This document shows positions 42,570 through 51,176 of a stretch of DNA of 64,000 bases, one piece after another (positions within the stretch are counted from its first letter, which is position 1; the number at the start of each line of letters is the position of its first letter). The translations under genes and the position numbers were made by a program. Below the pieces are notes generated by a model. It saw only the letters and a list, made by a program, of their open reading frames with translations, had not been told where the DNA came from and did no database searches. This DNA is from Limiplasma sp048370855 (GTDB taxonomy: Bacteria; Bacillota; Clostridia; Christensenellales; Aristaeellaceae). The DNA is taken from positions 38,168 to 102,167 of the forward strand of contig DBGEOK010000046.1 of the NCBI GenBank assembly GCA_048370855.1. The letters are read 5' to 3'.

Positions 42570-44068
42570 GGCTTGCCGCGCCTCCCTTCGTCAAAGCGGC
42601 GCATGCGGCCGCTCGCGCGCCGCATGTGGGAGGGCGTAGCCAGGTAGGAACGAAGGCGCTGGCGGAATACCGGCGCGCGAAGGAGCATGTCCGGGTTATG
42701 AACCCGCGCCGGGCTGAGCGGCGCCAGGTAGGGCTGGCCCAGGCTTTCCATGCCGGCGACAACGCACAAAAGCAGGACGCCCATCAGGCAAACGCCGGTC
42801 ATCCCCAGGATTCCTCCGGCGATCAGCAGCAGGAGCTGGCCGATGCGGAAGGCAAAGCTCAGCGAGTAATCGGGCAGGGCGTAGCCGCCCAGGCCGGACA
42901 GCGCGACAACGATGATGAGCAGCGGGCTGACCAGCGCGGCTTCCACCGCCGCCGTACCGAGGATAAGCGTGCTGACCAGGCCGAAGGAGGAGCCCATCAA
43001 ACCGGGGATGCGCATGCTGGATTCGTTGATGAGGTCAAAGATCACCAGCATCAGCAGCGCCTCGCCCAGCAGGCTCAGCGGCACGATGGTGCGGCTTTGC
43101 ATGATGCTGGTCAAAAGCGTCATGGGCAGTACCATTGGGTCAAAGATTACCAGGCTGACAAACAGGGCCGGCAGCAGCAGCGCCACCAGCGCGCCGAACA
43201 GGCGAATCAGGCGGCTGAAGGTGCCGTATTGCCAGCGCATATAGCTGTCGTCGGGGGCGTGGAACAGGTGCCAGAAGCCCATCGGCATGGCGATGACGCG
43301 CGGGCTTCCGTCCAGGATCAGCACGGCCTGCCCCTCCTGCATGAAACTGACGGCGCGGTCCGGCCGTTCGGTCAGCACCACCTGCGGCAGCGGGGCGAAG
43401 GGATCGTCCTCGATCAACTGCTCCAGAATGCCGGCGGACAGCACATAGTCCACCGAAGCGCCCTCGATGCGCTTTTTCAACGCGTCGACGGTCTCCCGCT
43501 TGCATACGCCGTTTAAGTAGCACAGCGCGATCTGCGAGCTGATTTTGGTGCCCACCTCCAGGATTTCAACCATAAACTCCGGCGTGGGCAGCTTTTTATG
43601 CAATAGGGTGAGGTTATCGCGCAGCGCTTCGTTGAACGCCTCGTGCGGGCCGATGACGACGGTTTCGTTGGAGGGCTGGCTGACGCTTCTGCGCACAAAG
43701 CTTCGCAGGTCGGCGATCACAGCCTTGTCCACGGTATCGATCAACAGGACGCACTGGCCCCGCAGCAGCTCCTGGACGGCCGCGTGGGGGTCGCCCTCTT
43801 CCTTGAGCTCCGTCGCCTCGATCACGCGCTTCATGGCCAGCTCCAGGGCTTCCCGCCCCATCGCCTCCTCGTTTACGCGCAGAAGGGGCCGCATGATGCT
43901 TTCCGCCATCTGCGCCCCGTTGGACATGCCCTCCACGTAAAAAAGCGCGCACTCCCGTCCCATGGCGGTGAATTCGCGCGTAACGATATCGTCGTTGGCA
44001 TCCAGGTGGAGCAGCCCGTCAAACAGGTCAAGGTTGCGCTTCAGGCTGCGGGAGAACTTTGGTTGCAT
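42566..44068 (-). CDS. GerA-type spore germination protein
   Basis: The 500-residue A subunit of a germinant receptor: a cytoplasmic N-terminal domain (about 1-245, CVLLIDTVDKAVIADLRSFVRRSVSQPSNETVVIGPHEAFNE) followed by a membrane domain with about five helices (PALFVSLVIFDPMVLPMTLL, ALLMLVIFDLINESSMRIPGLMG). The start at 44068 has CGGAGG upstream. It is the first gene of gerA-gerB-gerC, behind a promoter of sigma-G type. Ligand cannot be predicted. Confidence 0.95.
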   Translation of the reverse strand: MQPKFSRSLKRNLDLFDGLLHLDANDDIVTREFTAMGRECALFYVEGMSNGAQMAESIMRPLLRVNEEAMGREALELAMKRVIEATELKEEGDPHAAVQELLRGQCVLLIDTVDKAVIADLRSFVRRSVSQPSNETVVIGPHEAFNEALRDNLTLLHKKLPTPEFMVEILEVGTKISSQIALCYLNGVCKRETVDALKKRIEGASVDYVLSAGILEQLIEDDPFAPLPQVVLTERPDRAVSFMQEGQAVLILDGSPRVIAMPMGFWHLFHAPDDSYMRWQYGTFSRLIRLFGALVALLLPALFVSLVIFDPMVLPMTLLTSIMQSRTIVPLSLLGEALLMLVIFDLINESSMRIPGLMGSSFGLVSTLILGTAAVEAALVSPLLIIVVALSGLGGYALPDYSLSFAFRIGQLLLLIAGGILGMTGVCLMGVLLLCVVAGMESLGQPYLAPLSPARVHNPDMLLRAPVFRQRLRSYLATPSHMRRASGRMRRFDEGRRGKP

Positions 44069-44098
44069 GGCTACCTCCGTTGCATACAGGGATGCGGA

Positions 44099-44128
44099 TA
44101 GTATGCGGATAAAGCGAAGGAAGCATGC
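44099..44128 (-). promoter_or_regulatory. Forespore (sigma-G-type) promoter of the ger operon
   Basis: On the minus strand GCATG (44124-44128), 18-bp spacer, CATACTA (44099-44105), matching the sigma-G pattern GNATR-N18-CATNNTA. It lies about 30 bp before the gerA start, and no sigma-A promoter was seen. Confidence 0.65.
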
Positions 44129-44346
44129 GCGGGATTTACGGGCCGCCGGCGCGGCTCGCAAGGGGCAAAGAAAGATATGCGTTTTTGCATAGCCGCGCCC
44201 GATGGAGGCTGAAAATCCGCGCCGCCCGCGCCTTTCGCGGAAACGGGCTATTCCGGCGCGGATTGAAAAGCCCGACAAATTATGCCTTGCAAGCCGCCGT
44301 GTCCGGCTTCGCCCGGGCAGCCGGAACCAGGGGCGCAAACCCTTGC

Positions 44347-45675
44347 CTATTCCTCTACCAGAAAGGGGTCCTTTGTAACGTGGCCGGGGTCTATCAGGTC
44401 GCGGTAACATACGCGCATCACCGCGCGGCCCAGCATGCCCACGCCGTTATGAACGCTGCGGTTCTGGCAGCCGTTGGTCAGCATAACCACGCCCGTGCGG
44501 TCCGTGGGGTCGAAGTACGCGGCGCAGAGCATGCCGTTGGCCTTTCCGCCATGCCCGTACATGGTGCGGCCCTCGACCTGGTCGTCCGTGATGATGTTCA
44601 TAAATAGCCCGTGACCGCTCTCGCATACCACGGATCCGCGGTAATCCTGCCGCGTCGTCATCTCCGCGACCGTGCTTTCCTTGAGGATGCGCACATTTTG
44701 GTAGATGCCGCCGTCGCACAGGGCGATGAGGAGCTTGGCCAGGTCGGGCGCGGTGATGATAAGCTTGCCCGCCGTGAGGAAATAATGCCGCAGCGCGTCC
44801 GGCTCGGTAATCCGCGTGGGGTCTGCGCGGAGCTCTTTTGCCAAGCGCTTTTGGGGCATGAGGTACATATCGGCCAGCGGCATGTCCTCCGGCAGGAGGG
44901 AGGCCTGGTAGCCCGCCGTGATGTTAAGCGGCGCAAAGACGTTCTCTTTCATATAATCGTCGAGGGTTTGACCGGACAGGCGCTCGATCAGGCTGCCGAT
45001 CAAGCCGCCGCCAAAGTTGGAGTATTCGCGGCGCGTACCCGCCTCGTACTGCTGAAAAAACATGTACGGAAGGCGGCTGCCGCTGAAAAGCTCGTCCAGC
45101 GGGCGCGGGTTGCCGTACAGCGCCTCCTGGTAATATCCGCCGCTTCGCAGGCCCGCCGTGTGGGTCATAAGCTGGCGCAGCGTGACCGGCGTGTCGGGAT
45201 AGGCGGGGTTGCGGATTGGGAAGCCGAACAGGTCGCCCAGCTCCGTTTCCAGGTCTGCCTCGCCCCGTTCCACAAGCTGCATCAAGCCGATATTCCCCAC
45301 CAGCTTGCCGATGCTGCCCACCTGAAAGCCGGTATCGGGCGTGACGGCGTCGCCGCCGGCGCGGCGCAAGCCGTAGCAGTGGGTAAAGGTTATCCGCCCG
45401 TTTTGGATGACCGTTACGCACGCCCCTAGGGTGCTGTATCGCTTGAATACCTGATTAAGCTTCTCCCCGACGCTGAGGCTGTCCTCCCGGGCAATCGCGT
45501 CCGTATCGGCGTCGGCTTGCGACAGCGCCGCGTCGTCCAGGAGCGCGTCGTCCGGGTTTTCGGCGCTCGCTTCGGCCGGAGAACCGAAAACGCCCGCGCC
45601 CTCCGCGCCCGCCAGGGAAAGCGGGGCGCAGGCCGCCAGCCACAGCGCAAAACCCAGAATGGCAAGCCTTTTCAT
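44347..45675 (-). CDS. Serine hydrolase of the beta-lactamase class C family, lipoprotein
   Basis: A 442-residue exported protein with a lipobox LAAC (Cys16), a low-complexity acidic linker (about 25-65), and an AmpC-like domain with S121-I-G-K124 (SxxK), Y218-S-N220 (YxN) and GHGGKA as the third box. Such proteins are usually peptidases or esterases on the outer face of the membrane and not drug-degrading enzymes. An ATG at 45675 follows GGGGGAAT. It lies 13 nt after corA, so it may be cotranscribed with it. Confidence 0.9.
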   Translation of the reverse strand: MKRLAILGFALWLAACAPLSLAGAEGAGVFGSPAEASAENPDDALLDDAALSQADADTDAIAREDSLSVGEKLNQVFKRYSTLGACVTVIQNGRITFTHCYGLRRAGGDAVTPDTGFQVGSIGKLVGNIGLMQLVERGEADLETELGDLFGFPIRNPAYPDTPVTLRQLMTHTAGLRSGGYYQEALYGNPRPLDELFSGSRLPYMFFQQYEAGTRREYSNFGGGLIGSLIERLSGQTLDDYMKENVFAPLNITAGYQASLLPEDMPLADMYLMPQKRLAKELRADPTRITEPDALRHYFLTAGKLIITAPDLAKLLIALCDGGIYQNVRILKESTVAEMTTRQDYRGSVVCESGHGLFMNIITDDQVEGRTMYGHGGKANGMLCAAYFDPTDRTGVVMLTNGCQNRSVHNGVGMLGRAVMRVCYRDLIDPGHVTKDPFLVEE

Positions 45676-45688
45676 TTGATTCCCCCGA

Positions 45689-46630
45689 TCAAAACCATTT
45701 CTTCTTTTTGAAAAACACAAGTCCCGTCACCGCCAGCCCCACGCACAGCACGATGAACAGCGGATAGCCGTACGGGCTTTCCAGTTCGGGCATGTTTTTA
45801 AAGTTCATGCCATACCAGCCTACCAGCAGCGTCAGCGGCAGAAAAATACCGGAGAGAATCGTAAAAATCTCCATGATGTGGTTCAGCCGGTAGTCCATCG
45901 AGGCGGTCAGGGCGTCCCGAAGCTGATTGAGCTCGTCGCACAGCAGGTTGACGGAGTCCGAAAGGCGCTCCGCCTTGGCGGTCAGCAGGGCAAAATAATG
46001 GAGAGCGTCCTCTTCAAAAATCTCATTTTCATTTTCTTCCAGCGCTTCGCCCAGGTCGATGAGCTGCCCGTAATATCCCCGCAGGAGCAGGAGCTGCTTT
46101 TTTTGTTCATAAATGCGCGCGCTCAGCGATTTATCGGCATGGGACAGCGCCACCGCCTCCTCCAGCGAGCCGATGGCCTGCTCGATCCTGGCGAGACCCT
46201 GCGCGTCATGGGAGATGGTGCTTTCCAGAACGGCGAAGATAAGCTTCTCCAGCGTGACGGTTTCCGGCTTGTACCGCCTCAGCGCGCCGGCAAAGGCCTC
46301 GCGCATGTTCCCGTCCTCGCCCCGAATGCTCACGACCAGCAGAAGGTTTTTCCGGATAAAAAAGGCAAGCCGGTCAAACGGGGCGTAAACGCTGTTGACA
46401 TCCACGATGCTGACCAAGCCAAAGGTATAATCCTCAAACACATCCACAAGATTTCGGTAATGGTCGCGGTCCGCAAGGCACATCTCAGGCGTGACGTCGG
46501 AAAAGCCGAACCGTTCAATCGCGCCTTTCAGCTCCTCCGGGCCGATATAGCCGACGATGAGCGCCGAGGGATCACGCCCGGCTTCGGCGGGTTCCACGGG
46601 GGCCAGGCTCGGCTGAAGGCGGTAGTACAT
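45689..46630 (-). CDS. corA: CorA-family magnesium transporter
   Basis: A pentameric divalent-cation channel of 313 residues. The selectivity motif GMN is in YGMNFKNMPE near the C-terminus, between two helices, and the tail KKKKWF is typical. The ATG at 46630 has GAGGAGG seven nt upstream; the ATG at 46636 sits against the ribosome site and is rejected, as is a longer upstream frame. Confidence 0.93.
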   Translation of the reverse strand: MYYRLQPSLAPVEPAEAGRDPSALIVGYIGPEELKGAIERFGFSDVTPEMCLADRDHYRNLVDVFEDYTFGLVSIVDVNSVYAPFDRLAFFIRKNLLLVVSIRGEDGNMREAFAGALRRYKPETVTLEKLIFAVLESTISHDAQGLARIEQAIGSLEEAVALSHADKSLSARIYEQKKQLLLLRGYYGQLIDLGEALEENENEIFEEDALHYFALLTAKAERLSDSVNLLCDELNQLRDALTASMDYRLNHIMEIFTILSGIFLPLTLLVGWYGMNFKNMPELESPYGYPLFIVLCVGLAVTGLVFFKKKKWF

Positions 46631-46657
46631 GGGCATCCTCCTCGTCGCTGATGCTTT

Positions 46658-46686
46658 ATTGTAGCGTTTTGCCTTACGGGCGTCAA
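46658..46686 (-). promoter_or_regulatory. Sigma-A promoter of corA
   Basis: On the minus strand TTGACG (46681-46686), 17-bp spacer, TACAAT (46658-46663). Confidence 0.85.
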
Positions 46687-46748
46687 GGCGGGTCGCAAGA
46701 ACGCGCATGAACGCATGCGTTTGCGCATACAATATTCTGCGCATTGCT

Positions 46749-46777
46749 TTGACATCATGCCTAAAGTGCGATACAAT
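46749..46777 (+). promoter_or_regulatory. Sigma-A promoter of murB-rapZ
   Basis: TTGACA (46749-46754), 17-bp spacer, TACAAT (46772-46777). A perfect 12-bp palindrome AACGCATGCGTT lies between it and the divergent corA promoter. Confidence 0.88.
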
Positions 46778-46818
46778 TCTATCCGTAAACCTAATTTTTC
46801 ATCGCGGGGAGGGGTATC

Positions 46819-47784
46819 ATGGATGCGGCGGCAAAAGACGCTTTGCTTTCCGCCCTGCGGAGCGTCATTCCTAAAAAACAGCTTATCCTTGACGCGCCCA
46901 TGAGCCGCTATACCACGCTGCGGCTGGGCGGCCCGGCGGAGGTACTGTGCGAAATCGCCTCGGTGGAGCAGCTATCCGCCGCGCTCTCGGCGGCGGATGG
47001 GCTGCATGTGCCTGTTACGCTGATGGGCAACGGCAGCAATATGCTGGTGCGCGACGGCGGCATCCGGGGGTTGGTGGTACACCTGGGCGAGCTTTTTGCG
47101 GAGGTATCCGAGCCGGCTCCCCTTCCGGACGGACGCTTTGCGCTGACGGCGCAGGCGGGCGCGACGCTTCAGAAGCTATGCAACGCGGCGGCTGATGATG
47201 CGCTGACCGGTCTGGAATTTGCTTCGGGCATACCGGGAACGGTCGGGGGAGCGGTGTACATGAACGCGGGCGCCTATGGCGGCGAGATGAAGGACGTTGT
47301 CAGCCATGTAACCGCCTGTGAGACGACGGGCCAAACCGTTGCCTACACGGCGGAGGAAATGCGGTTTGGATATCGCAAAAGCCGCTTGACAGAGGACGGG
47401 CGGCCCGTGGCGGTCACATCCGTCACGGTGGTCCTGAACCCTGGGGACGAGGAAACCATCCGAGCGACCATGCGTGAGTTTTCGGCCCGCCGCCGTGAAA
47501 AGCAGCCGCTGACCGTGCCAAGCTGCGGCAGCACCTTCAAGCGGCCGGAGGGTCAGTTTGCGGGGACGCTGATCGACCAGTGCGGGCTGAAGGGCTACCG
47601 CATCGGCGGGGCCTGCGTATCGCCCATGCATGCCGGGTTTTTGGTAAACGACGAAAACGGCACCGCCGAGGATTACCTTGCGCTGATCGCGCATGTTCAG
47701 CGAACGGTGCTTGAACAGACGGGCGTGAGGCTTGTGCCCGAAGTGCGGATTTTAGGCGTGGATTCGCCTGTGGAGCAGGCCTAG
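46819..47784 (+). CDS. murB: MurB, UDP-N-acetylenolpyruvoylglucosamine reductase
   Basis: Reduces UDP-GlcNAc-enolpyruvate to UDP-MurNAc for peptidoglycan. The 321-residue FAD enzyme is of the type II (short) class, with GNGSNMLVRDGG near 73-84, GIPGTVGGAVYMNAGAYGGE and the proton-donor serine in CGSTFKRPEG. GGGGAGGGG precedes the ATG. It is followed at 21 nt by rapZ, part of the conserved murB-rapZ-yvcK-whiA order in Firmicutes. Confidence 0.96.
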   Translation: MDAAAKDALLSALRSVIPKKQLILDAPMSRYTTLRLGGPAEVLCEIASVEQLSAALSAADGLHVPVTLMGNGSNMLVRDGGIRGLVVHLGELFAEVSEPAPLPDGRFALTAQAGATLQKLCNAAADDALTGLEFASGIPGTVGGAVYMNAGAYGGEMKDVVSHVTACETTGQTVAYTAEEMRFGYRKSRLTEDGRPVAVTSVTVVLNPGDEETIRATMREFSARRREKQPLTVPSCGSTFKRPEGQFAGTLIDQCGLKGYRIGGACVSPMHAGFLVNDENGTAEDYLALIAHVQRTVLEQTGVRLVPEVRILGVDSPVEQA

Positions 47785-47805
47785 CACAAAAGAGGGGGAC
47801 GACGT

Positions 47806-48717
47806 ATGCACTTCCTGATTCTGACCGGCATGAGCGGCGCCGGAAAGACCGTGGCCATCCGCTATTTGGAGGACCTGGGCGCGTTGTGCGTGGATAACCT
47901 GCCGCCGATGATGCTGGTGCCTTTTATGGAGGCGTGCCAGAGCGCGCATTTGCACAACCCGATGATCGCCATCGCAGCGGATGTGCGTTCCGGAGAGTTT
48001 TTCGACGCCAAGGCGGTTACCAAGATGATCGACGAGGCCCGCATGGTGGGCTTCCATATCGACACGCTCTTTATTGAGGCCAGCGACGACGTGCTGGTCA
48101 ACCGGTATAAGGAAACCCGCCGGGATCATCCCCTGAGCGGCGAGGGCCTGTCGCTGGAGGAGGCCATCCGCGAGGAACGCAACCGGCTTCAGCCGCTGCG
48201 CGAAACGGCGAATCATCTTTTTGACACCTCCAACCTGCGGCCGCGCGCGCTTTTAAAAATGCTGTCGGAGATCGTTGTGCACGCGGACGACGAGCCGCCG
48301 CTTCGGGTGGAGATCCTGAGCTTCGGCTTCAAGCGCGGTATTCCGCGTGAGGGCGATTTGGTGTTTGACGTGCGTTTTTTGCCCAATCCCTTCTATATTC
48401 CGGAGCTGGGGAGCCACACGGGGTTGGAGGAGGACGTCAGGGAATTTGTGCTTACGCACCCCGTAACAAAGGAATTTTTAAAAAAATGCATGGACATGCT
48501 GGAGTTTTTGCTGCCGCATTACATCACAGAGGGGAAGCATCGGCTGGTGATCGCCATTGGCTGCACCGGCGGCGCGCACCGGAGCGTCGCCATCGCGGAA
48601 TACATCTGCGGCGAGCTGAAGCGCCTGGGGCACCGCGCGACCGTCAACCATCGGGATATCGCGCTGGAGCAGGCGCACTGGGCCGCCAAAAGCGAATATC
48701 AGAAGGGCGAGCCCTGA
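47806..48717 (+). CDS. rapZ: RapZ (YvcJ), nucleotide-binding RNase adapter family
   Basis: A P-loop protein of 303 residues with Walker A GMSGAGKT at residues 8-15 and the C-terminal family signature IAIGCTGGAHRSVAIAE near 245-265. In E. coli RapZ steers RNase E to GlmZ; in Firmicutes the role is less clear (competence, GTPase activity of YvcJ). It follows murB. The usual downstream yvcK is absent and replaced by an exported metallo-beta-lactamase protein that overlaps by one nucleotide. Confidence 0.95.
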   Translation: MHFLILTGMSGAGKTVAIRYLEDLGALCVDNLPPMMLVPFMEACQSAHLHNPMIAIAADVRSGEFFDAKAVTKMIDEARMVGFHIDTLFIEASDDVLVNRYKETRRDHPLSGEGLSLEEAIREERNRLQPLRETANHLFDTSNLRPRALLKMLSEIVVHADDEPPLRVEILSFGFKRGIPREGDLVFDVRFLPNPFYIPELGSHTGLEEDVREFVLTHPVTKEFLKKCMDMLEFLLPHYITEGKHRLVIAIGCTGGAHRSVAIAEYICGELKRLGHRATVNHRDIALEQAHWAAKSEYQKGEP

Positions 48718-49613
48718 TGCGCTCGGCATTGCGCGGGGGGAGGCGGCACGCGAAGCGGCTCGCCTCTCTGTTTTTTGTCCTTGCCTTTTTAAACTCCGGG
48801 GCCGCGAGGGCGGAGGTCTTTTTTGGCACGCAGCCCCGCGCGGACTGGTATCGCAGGCCGCTTTTGAGGCTGACGGTGTTTGCCGCAGGGCAGAGCGACT
48901 GCATGCTGCTGGAGGCGGGCGGACAGGCCATGATGATCGACGGGGGTTCCGAGCCCTACCGGGACGATCTGAAGAACGCCATTCAATCGCGCGGCATCAA
49001 GCGTTTCAAGTATCTGCTGAATTCTCATTTTCACAGCGACCATATCAGCGGGCTGTATTGGCTGATGCGCTTCGGCTTTCAGGCGGGGGAATACCTCCAC
49101 CCCTATACGGATTATGCCCTGAAGGTAAGCCAGAGGCATGCCAAAGCCGTGGCCCAGGCGGAGCGCTCCGGCATTCCCGCGCGACAGGTGGTCAATGGGG
49201 AGGAGCTGCTGCTGGGAGAGGCCGTCATTCGTTTATACCGCTACGAGGAAGGCGCGGGAACAAACGGAAAATCCATGATGGCGCGCGTGGAATTTGGCGG
49301 GGCAAGCGTGCTGCTGACGGCGGATATCATCGGGGATACGCAGACCTACTTTGTAAAGAATCTGCCTCCGGAGGAGCTCAAGGCCGACATGCTCAAGGCG
49401 CCCCATCACGGCATCACCCCCATGGTGGTGAAGTTTCTGGAGACCGTCGCGCCGGAAGCGTTGATTATGACCAATTCCAGGAAGCGCGTGGACAGGGGGG
49501 CGGTACAGGCGGATGCGCGGGGCATCCCCACCTATTACGCGGCGGACGGCACGGTCATATTGGAAACTGACGGGGACGACTGGTACATCCGGCAGGCGGA
49601 AGGGCAGTTTTAG
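48717..49613 (+). CDS. Exported ComEC-like metallo-beta-lactamase-fold protein
   Basis: A 298-residue exported protein: signal peptide with SLFFVLAFLNSGAARA-E (type I site near residue 32), then a metallo-beta-lactamase domain of the ComEC/Rec2 C-terminal type with HFHSDHISG (HxHxDH) near 103-111, the middle metal region LTADIIGD and KAPHHG. Such domains often act as nucleases or phosphodiesterases outside the membrane. The channel part of ComEC is missing. It starts within the rapZ stop (TGATG). Confidence 0.85.
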   Translation: MRSALRGGRRHAKRLASLFFVLAFLNSGAARAEVFFGTQPRADWYRRPLLRLTVFAAGQSDCMLLEAGGQAMMIDGGSEPYRDDLKNAIQSRGIKRFKYLLNSHFHSDHISGLYWLMRFGFQAGEYLHPYTDYALKVSQRHAKAVAQAERSGIPARQVVNGEELLLGEAVIRLYRYEEGAGTNGKSMMARVEFGGASVLLTADIIGDTQTYFVKNLPPEELKADMLKAPHHGITPMVVKFLETVAPEALIMTNSRKRVDRGAVQADARGIPTYYAADGTVILETDGDDWYIRQAEGQF

Positions 49614-49663
49614 GTCCCCTTAAGGCGCGTCGGAGCCGGCGAGGATAAGCGGGAAGGGACGTC

Positions 49664-49750
49664 GGGAGGCTCTGCCTCCCAAGCCCTCCGCCTAAGGGCT
49701 TCGCCCTTAGAAATCCCATTTTTGGGCCGCGTTCGCGGCCCAAAAATGGG
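49664..49750 (-). repeat. Three-hairpin dispersed element, copy C (inverted)
   Basis: On the plus strand the hairpins occur in reverse order: GGGAGGC-tct-GCCTCCC (49664-49680), CTAAGGGC-ttc-GCCCTTAG (49692-49710), then a 16-bp perfect stem CCCATTTTTGGGCCGC / GCGGCCCAAAAATGGG (49715-49750). This is the same element as copies A and B in opposite orientation, with the third stem extended. Confidence 0.88.
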
Positions 49751-49780
49751 TCAATAGGGACGAGAAAAGGGGCGTCCTGT

Positions 49781-49807
49781 CGCCCGTCTCCAGGAGACGG
49801 GCGTTTT
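49781..49807 (+). terminator. Terminator of the murB-rapZ operon
   Basis: Perfect 10-bp stem CGCCCGTCTC-cag-GAGACGGGCG followed by TTTTG. Confidence 0.85.
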
Positions 49808-49911
49808 GCGCATGAAAGGGCGGCAGTTGGACCGATATTTTTCACCCCAACTGGGCAAAAAAGGTCGAGACGCTTGCGAACGAAAAGTTTAAGATAGCCA
49901 ACGGAGGGGGG

Positions 49912-50787
49912 ATGGAAATGCGGGAACAGGTGGAAGCGGTACAGCGTATGCAGGAGTACATTGACGCCCATCTCCAGGAGGACGTTTCGCTTGCGGGACT
50001 CTCCCGGGCGTCGCTGTTTTCGCCGTGGCACTCGTACCGGCTGTTTATTAAATATGTCGGAATCACGCCCGCGGATTACATCCGCAAGCTTCGCCTGTCG
50101 AGGTCGGCGCTTCGCCTGAGGGACGGCGCAGGAACGATCGCGGAGGCGGCCTTCGCCGCGGGCTTTGGCAGCGTAGACGGCTATCAGCGGGCGTTCCGGC
50201 GGGAGTTCGGCTGCAACCCCGGCGAATACGCCGCCAATCCCGTTCCCATTTCTCTCTTCACCCCCTATGGCGTTCAATACAGGTATTGTGAAAGGAGAAC
50301 GGACATGAAAAGCGTGAAGACGGTTTATATCCGGGAAACCGACAGGCCCGCCCGCAAGGTGATCCTCAAGAGGGGGCGCGAGGCCGCCGATTACGGGACC
50401 TACTGCGAGGAGGTGGGCTGCGACGTGTGGGGATTGCTCCAGAGCATCCAGTCGCTGGGCGGGGAGCCCGTCTGCCTGTGGCTTCCGCGGCGGTACAGGA
50501 AGCCCGGAACGTCGGAATATGTGCAGGGCGCGGAGGTTGAGCCGACGTATGACGGCCCTGTGCCGGAGGGCTTCGACGTCGTCGAGCTGCCGGCCGCCAG
50601 ATACCTGATGTTTCAGGGCGAGCCGTTTGACGAGAAGGATTATTGCCAGGCCATCGAGGAGGTTCAGCGGGCGATTTCAAAATATGATCCGGCTTTGGCC
50701 GGACAGGAATGGGACCCCGAAAATCCGCGGATTCAGCTCGAGCCAATCGGCACGAGGGGTTATATCGAGCTTGTTCCTATCCGATAA
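49912..50787 (+). CDS. AraC-family regulator with GyrI-like effector domain
   Basis: A 291-residue two-domain protein. The N-terminal AraC-type double helix-turn-helix (QRMQEYIDAHLQEDVSLAGLSRASLFSPWHSYRLFIKYVGITPADYIRK, residues 11-60, then AAFAAGFGSVDGYQRAFRREFGCNP) is followed by a Rob/GyrI-like small-molecule domain (about 130-291, KVILKRGREAADYGTYCEEVGCDVWG and PAARYLMFQGEPF). Such proteins often bind drugs or metabolites. The start is 49912 or 49918; both have GGAGG near. A MATE exporter gene lies 390 bp downstream and may be its target (inference). Confidence 0.9.
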   Translation: MEMREQVEAVQRMQEYIDAHLQEDVSLAGLSRASLFSPWHSYRLFIKYVGITPADYIRKLRLSRSALRLRDGAGTIAEAAFAAGFGSVDGYQRAFRREFGCNPGEYAANPVPISLFTPYGVQYRYCERRTDMKSVKTVYIRETDRPARKVILKRGREAADYGTYCEEVGCDVWGLLQSIQSLGGEPVCLWLPRRYRKPGTSEYVQGAEVEPTYDGPVPEGFDVVELPAARYLMFQGEPFDEKDYCQAIEEVQRAISKYDPALAGQEWDPENPRIQLEPIGTRGYIELVPIR

Positions 50788-50803
50788 GCGGGAAAACCGC
50801 CAG

Positions 50804-50842
50804 GCCGCCGGTCTCCGCGTATACCGCGAGCCGGCGGCTTTT
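50804..50842 (+). terminator. Terminator of the AraC-type gene
   Basis: Arms GCCGCCGG and CCGGCGGC enclose an inner CCGCG/CGCG stem, followed by TTTT. Confidence 0.8.
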
Positions 50843-51070
50843 GGAGCTTCGCACGGAGACGGTCGGTATTTTGATTCCGATGACGGCTCTGCGACGAAGA
50901 AAGGCAGGACGGCGTTTCACAGGAAGCCAAGGAGTTCGCGCCGGTGAACGGCGCGGTCGGGGCGCGGAGCCGCCCGGACCATAACCGACGCGGCCCTGAG
51001 CCGGCCCGTGTTTCCGTCGACTTCCGTAAAATCCCCCCGCGCGGCGGTTCTGCTTGACGGCGTTACCGGT
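50843..51070. other. Intergenic region, no supported gene
   Basis: Between the terminator and the MATE promoter. No convincing frame. Confidence 0.35.
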
Positions 51071-51099
51071 TTGACCCGCCGGAAGCGTTGTGGTATGCT
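51071..51099 (+). promoter_or_regulatory. Sigma-A promoter of the MATE gene
   Basis: TTGACC (51071-51076), 17-bp spacer, TATGCT (51094-51099). Confidence 0.75.
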
Positions 51100-51176
51100 G
51101 TACCGGGCAATCCTGAGCATACGAAGAAGCGGGGGGCGTTTTTACGGGCAGATGGCTAAAGCATGGAGATGCCGAC

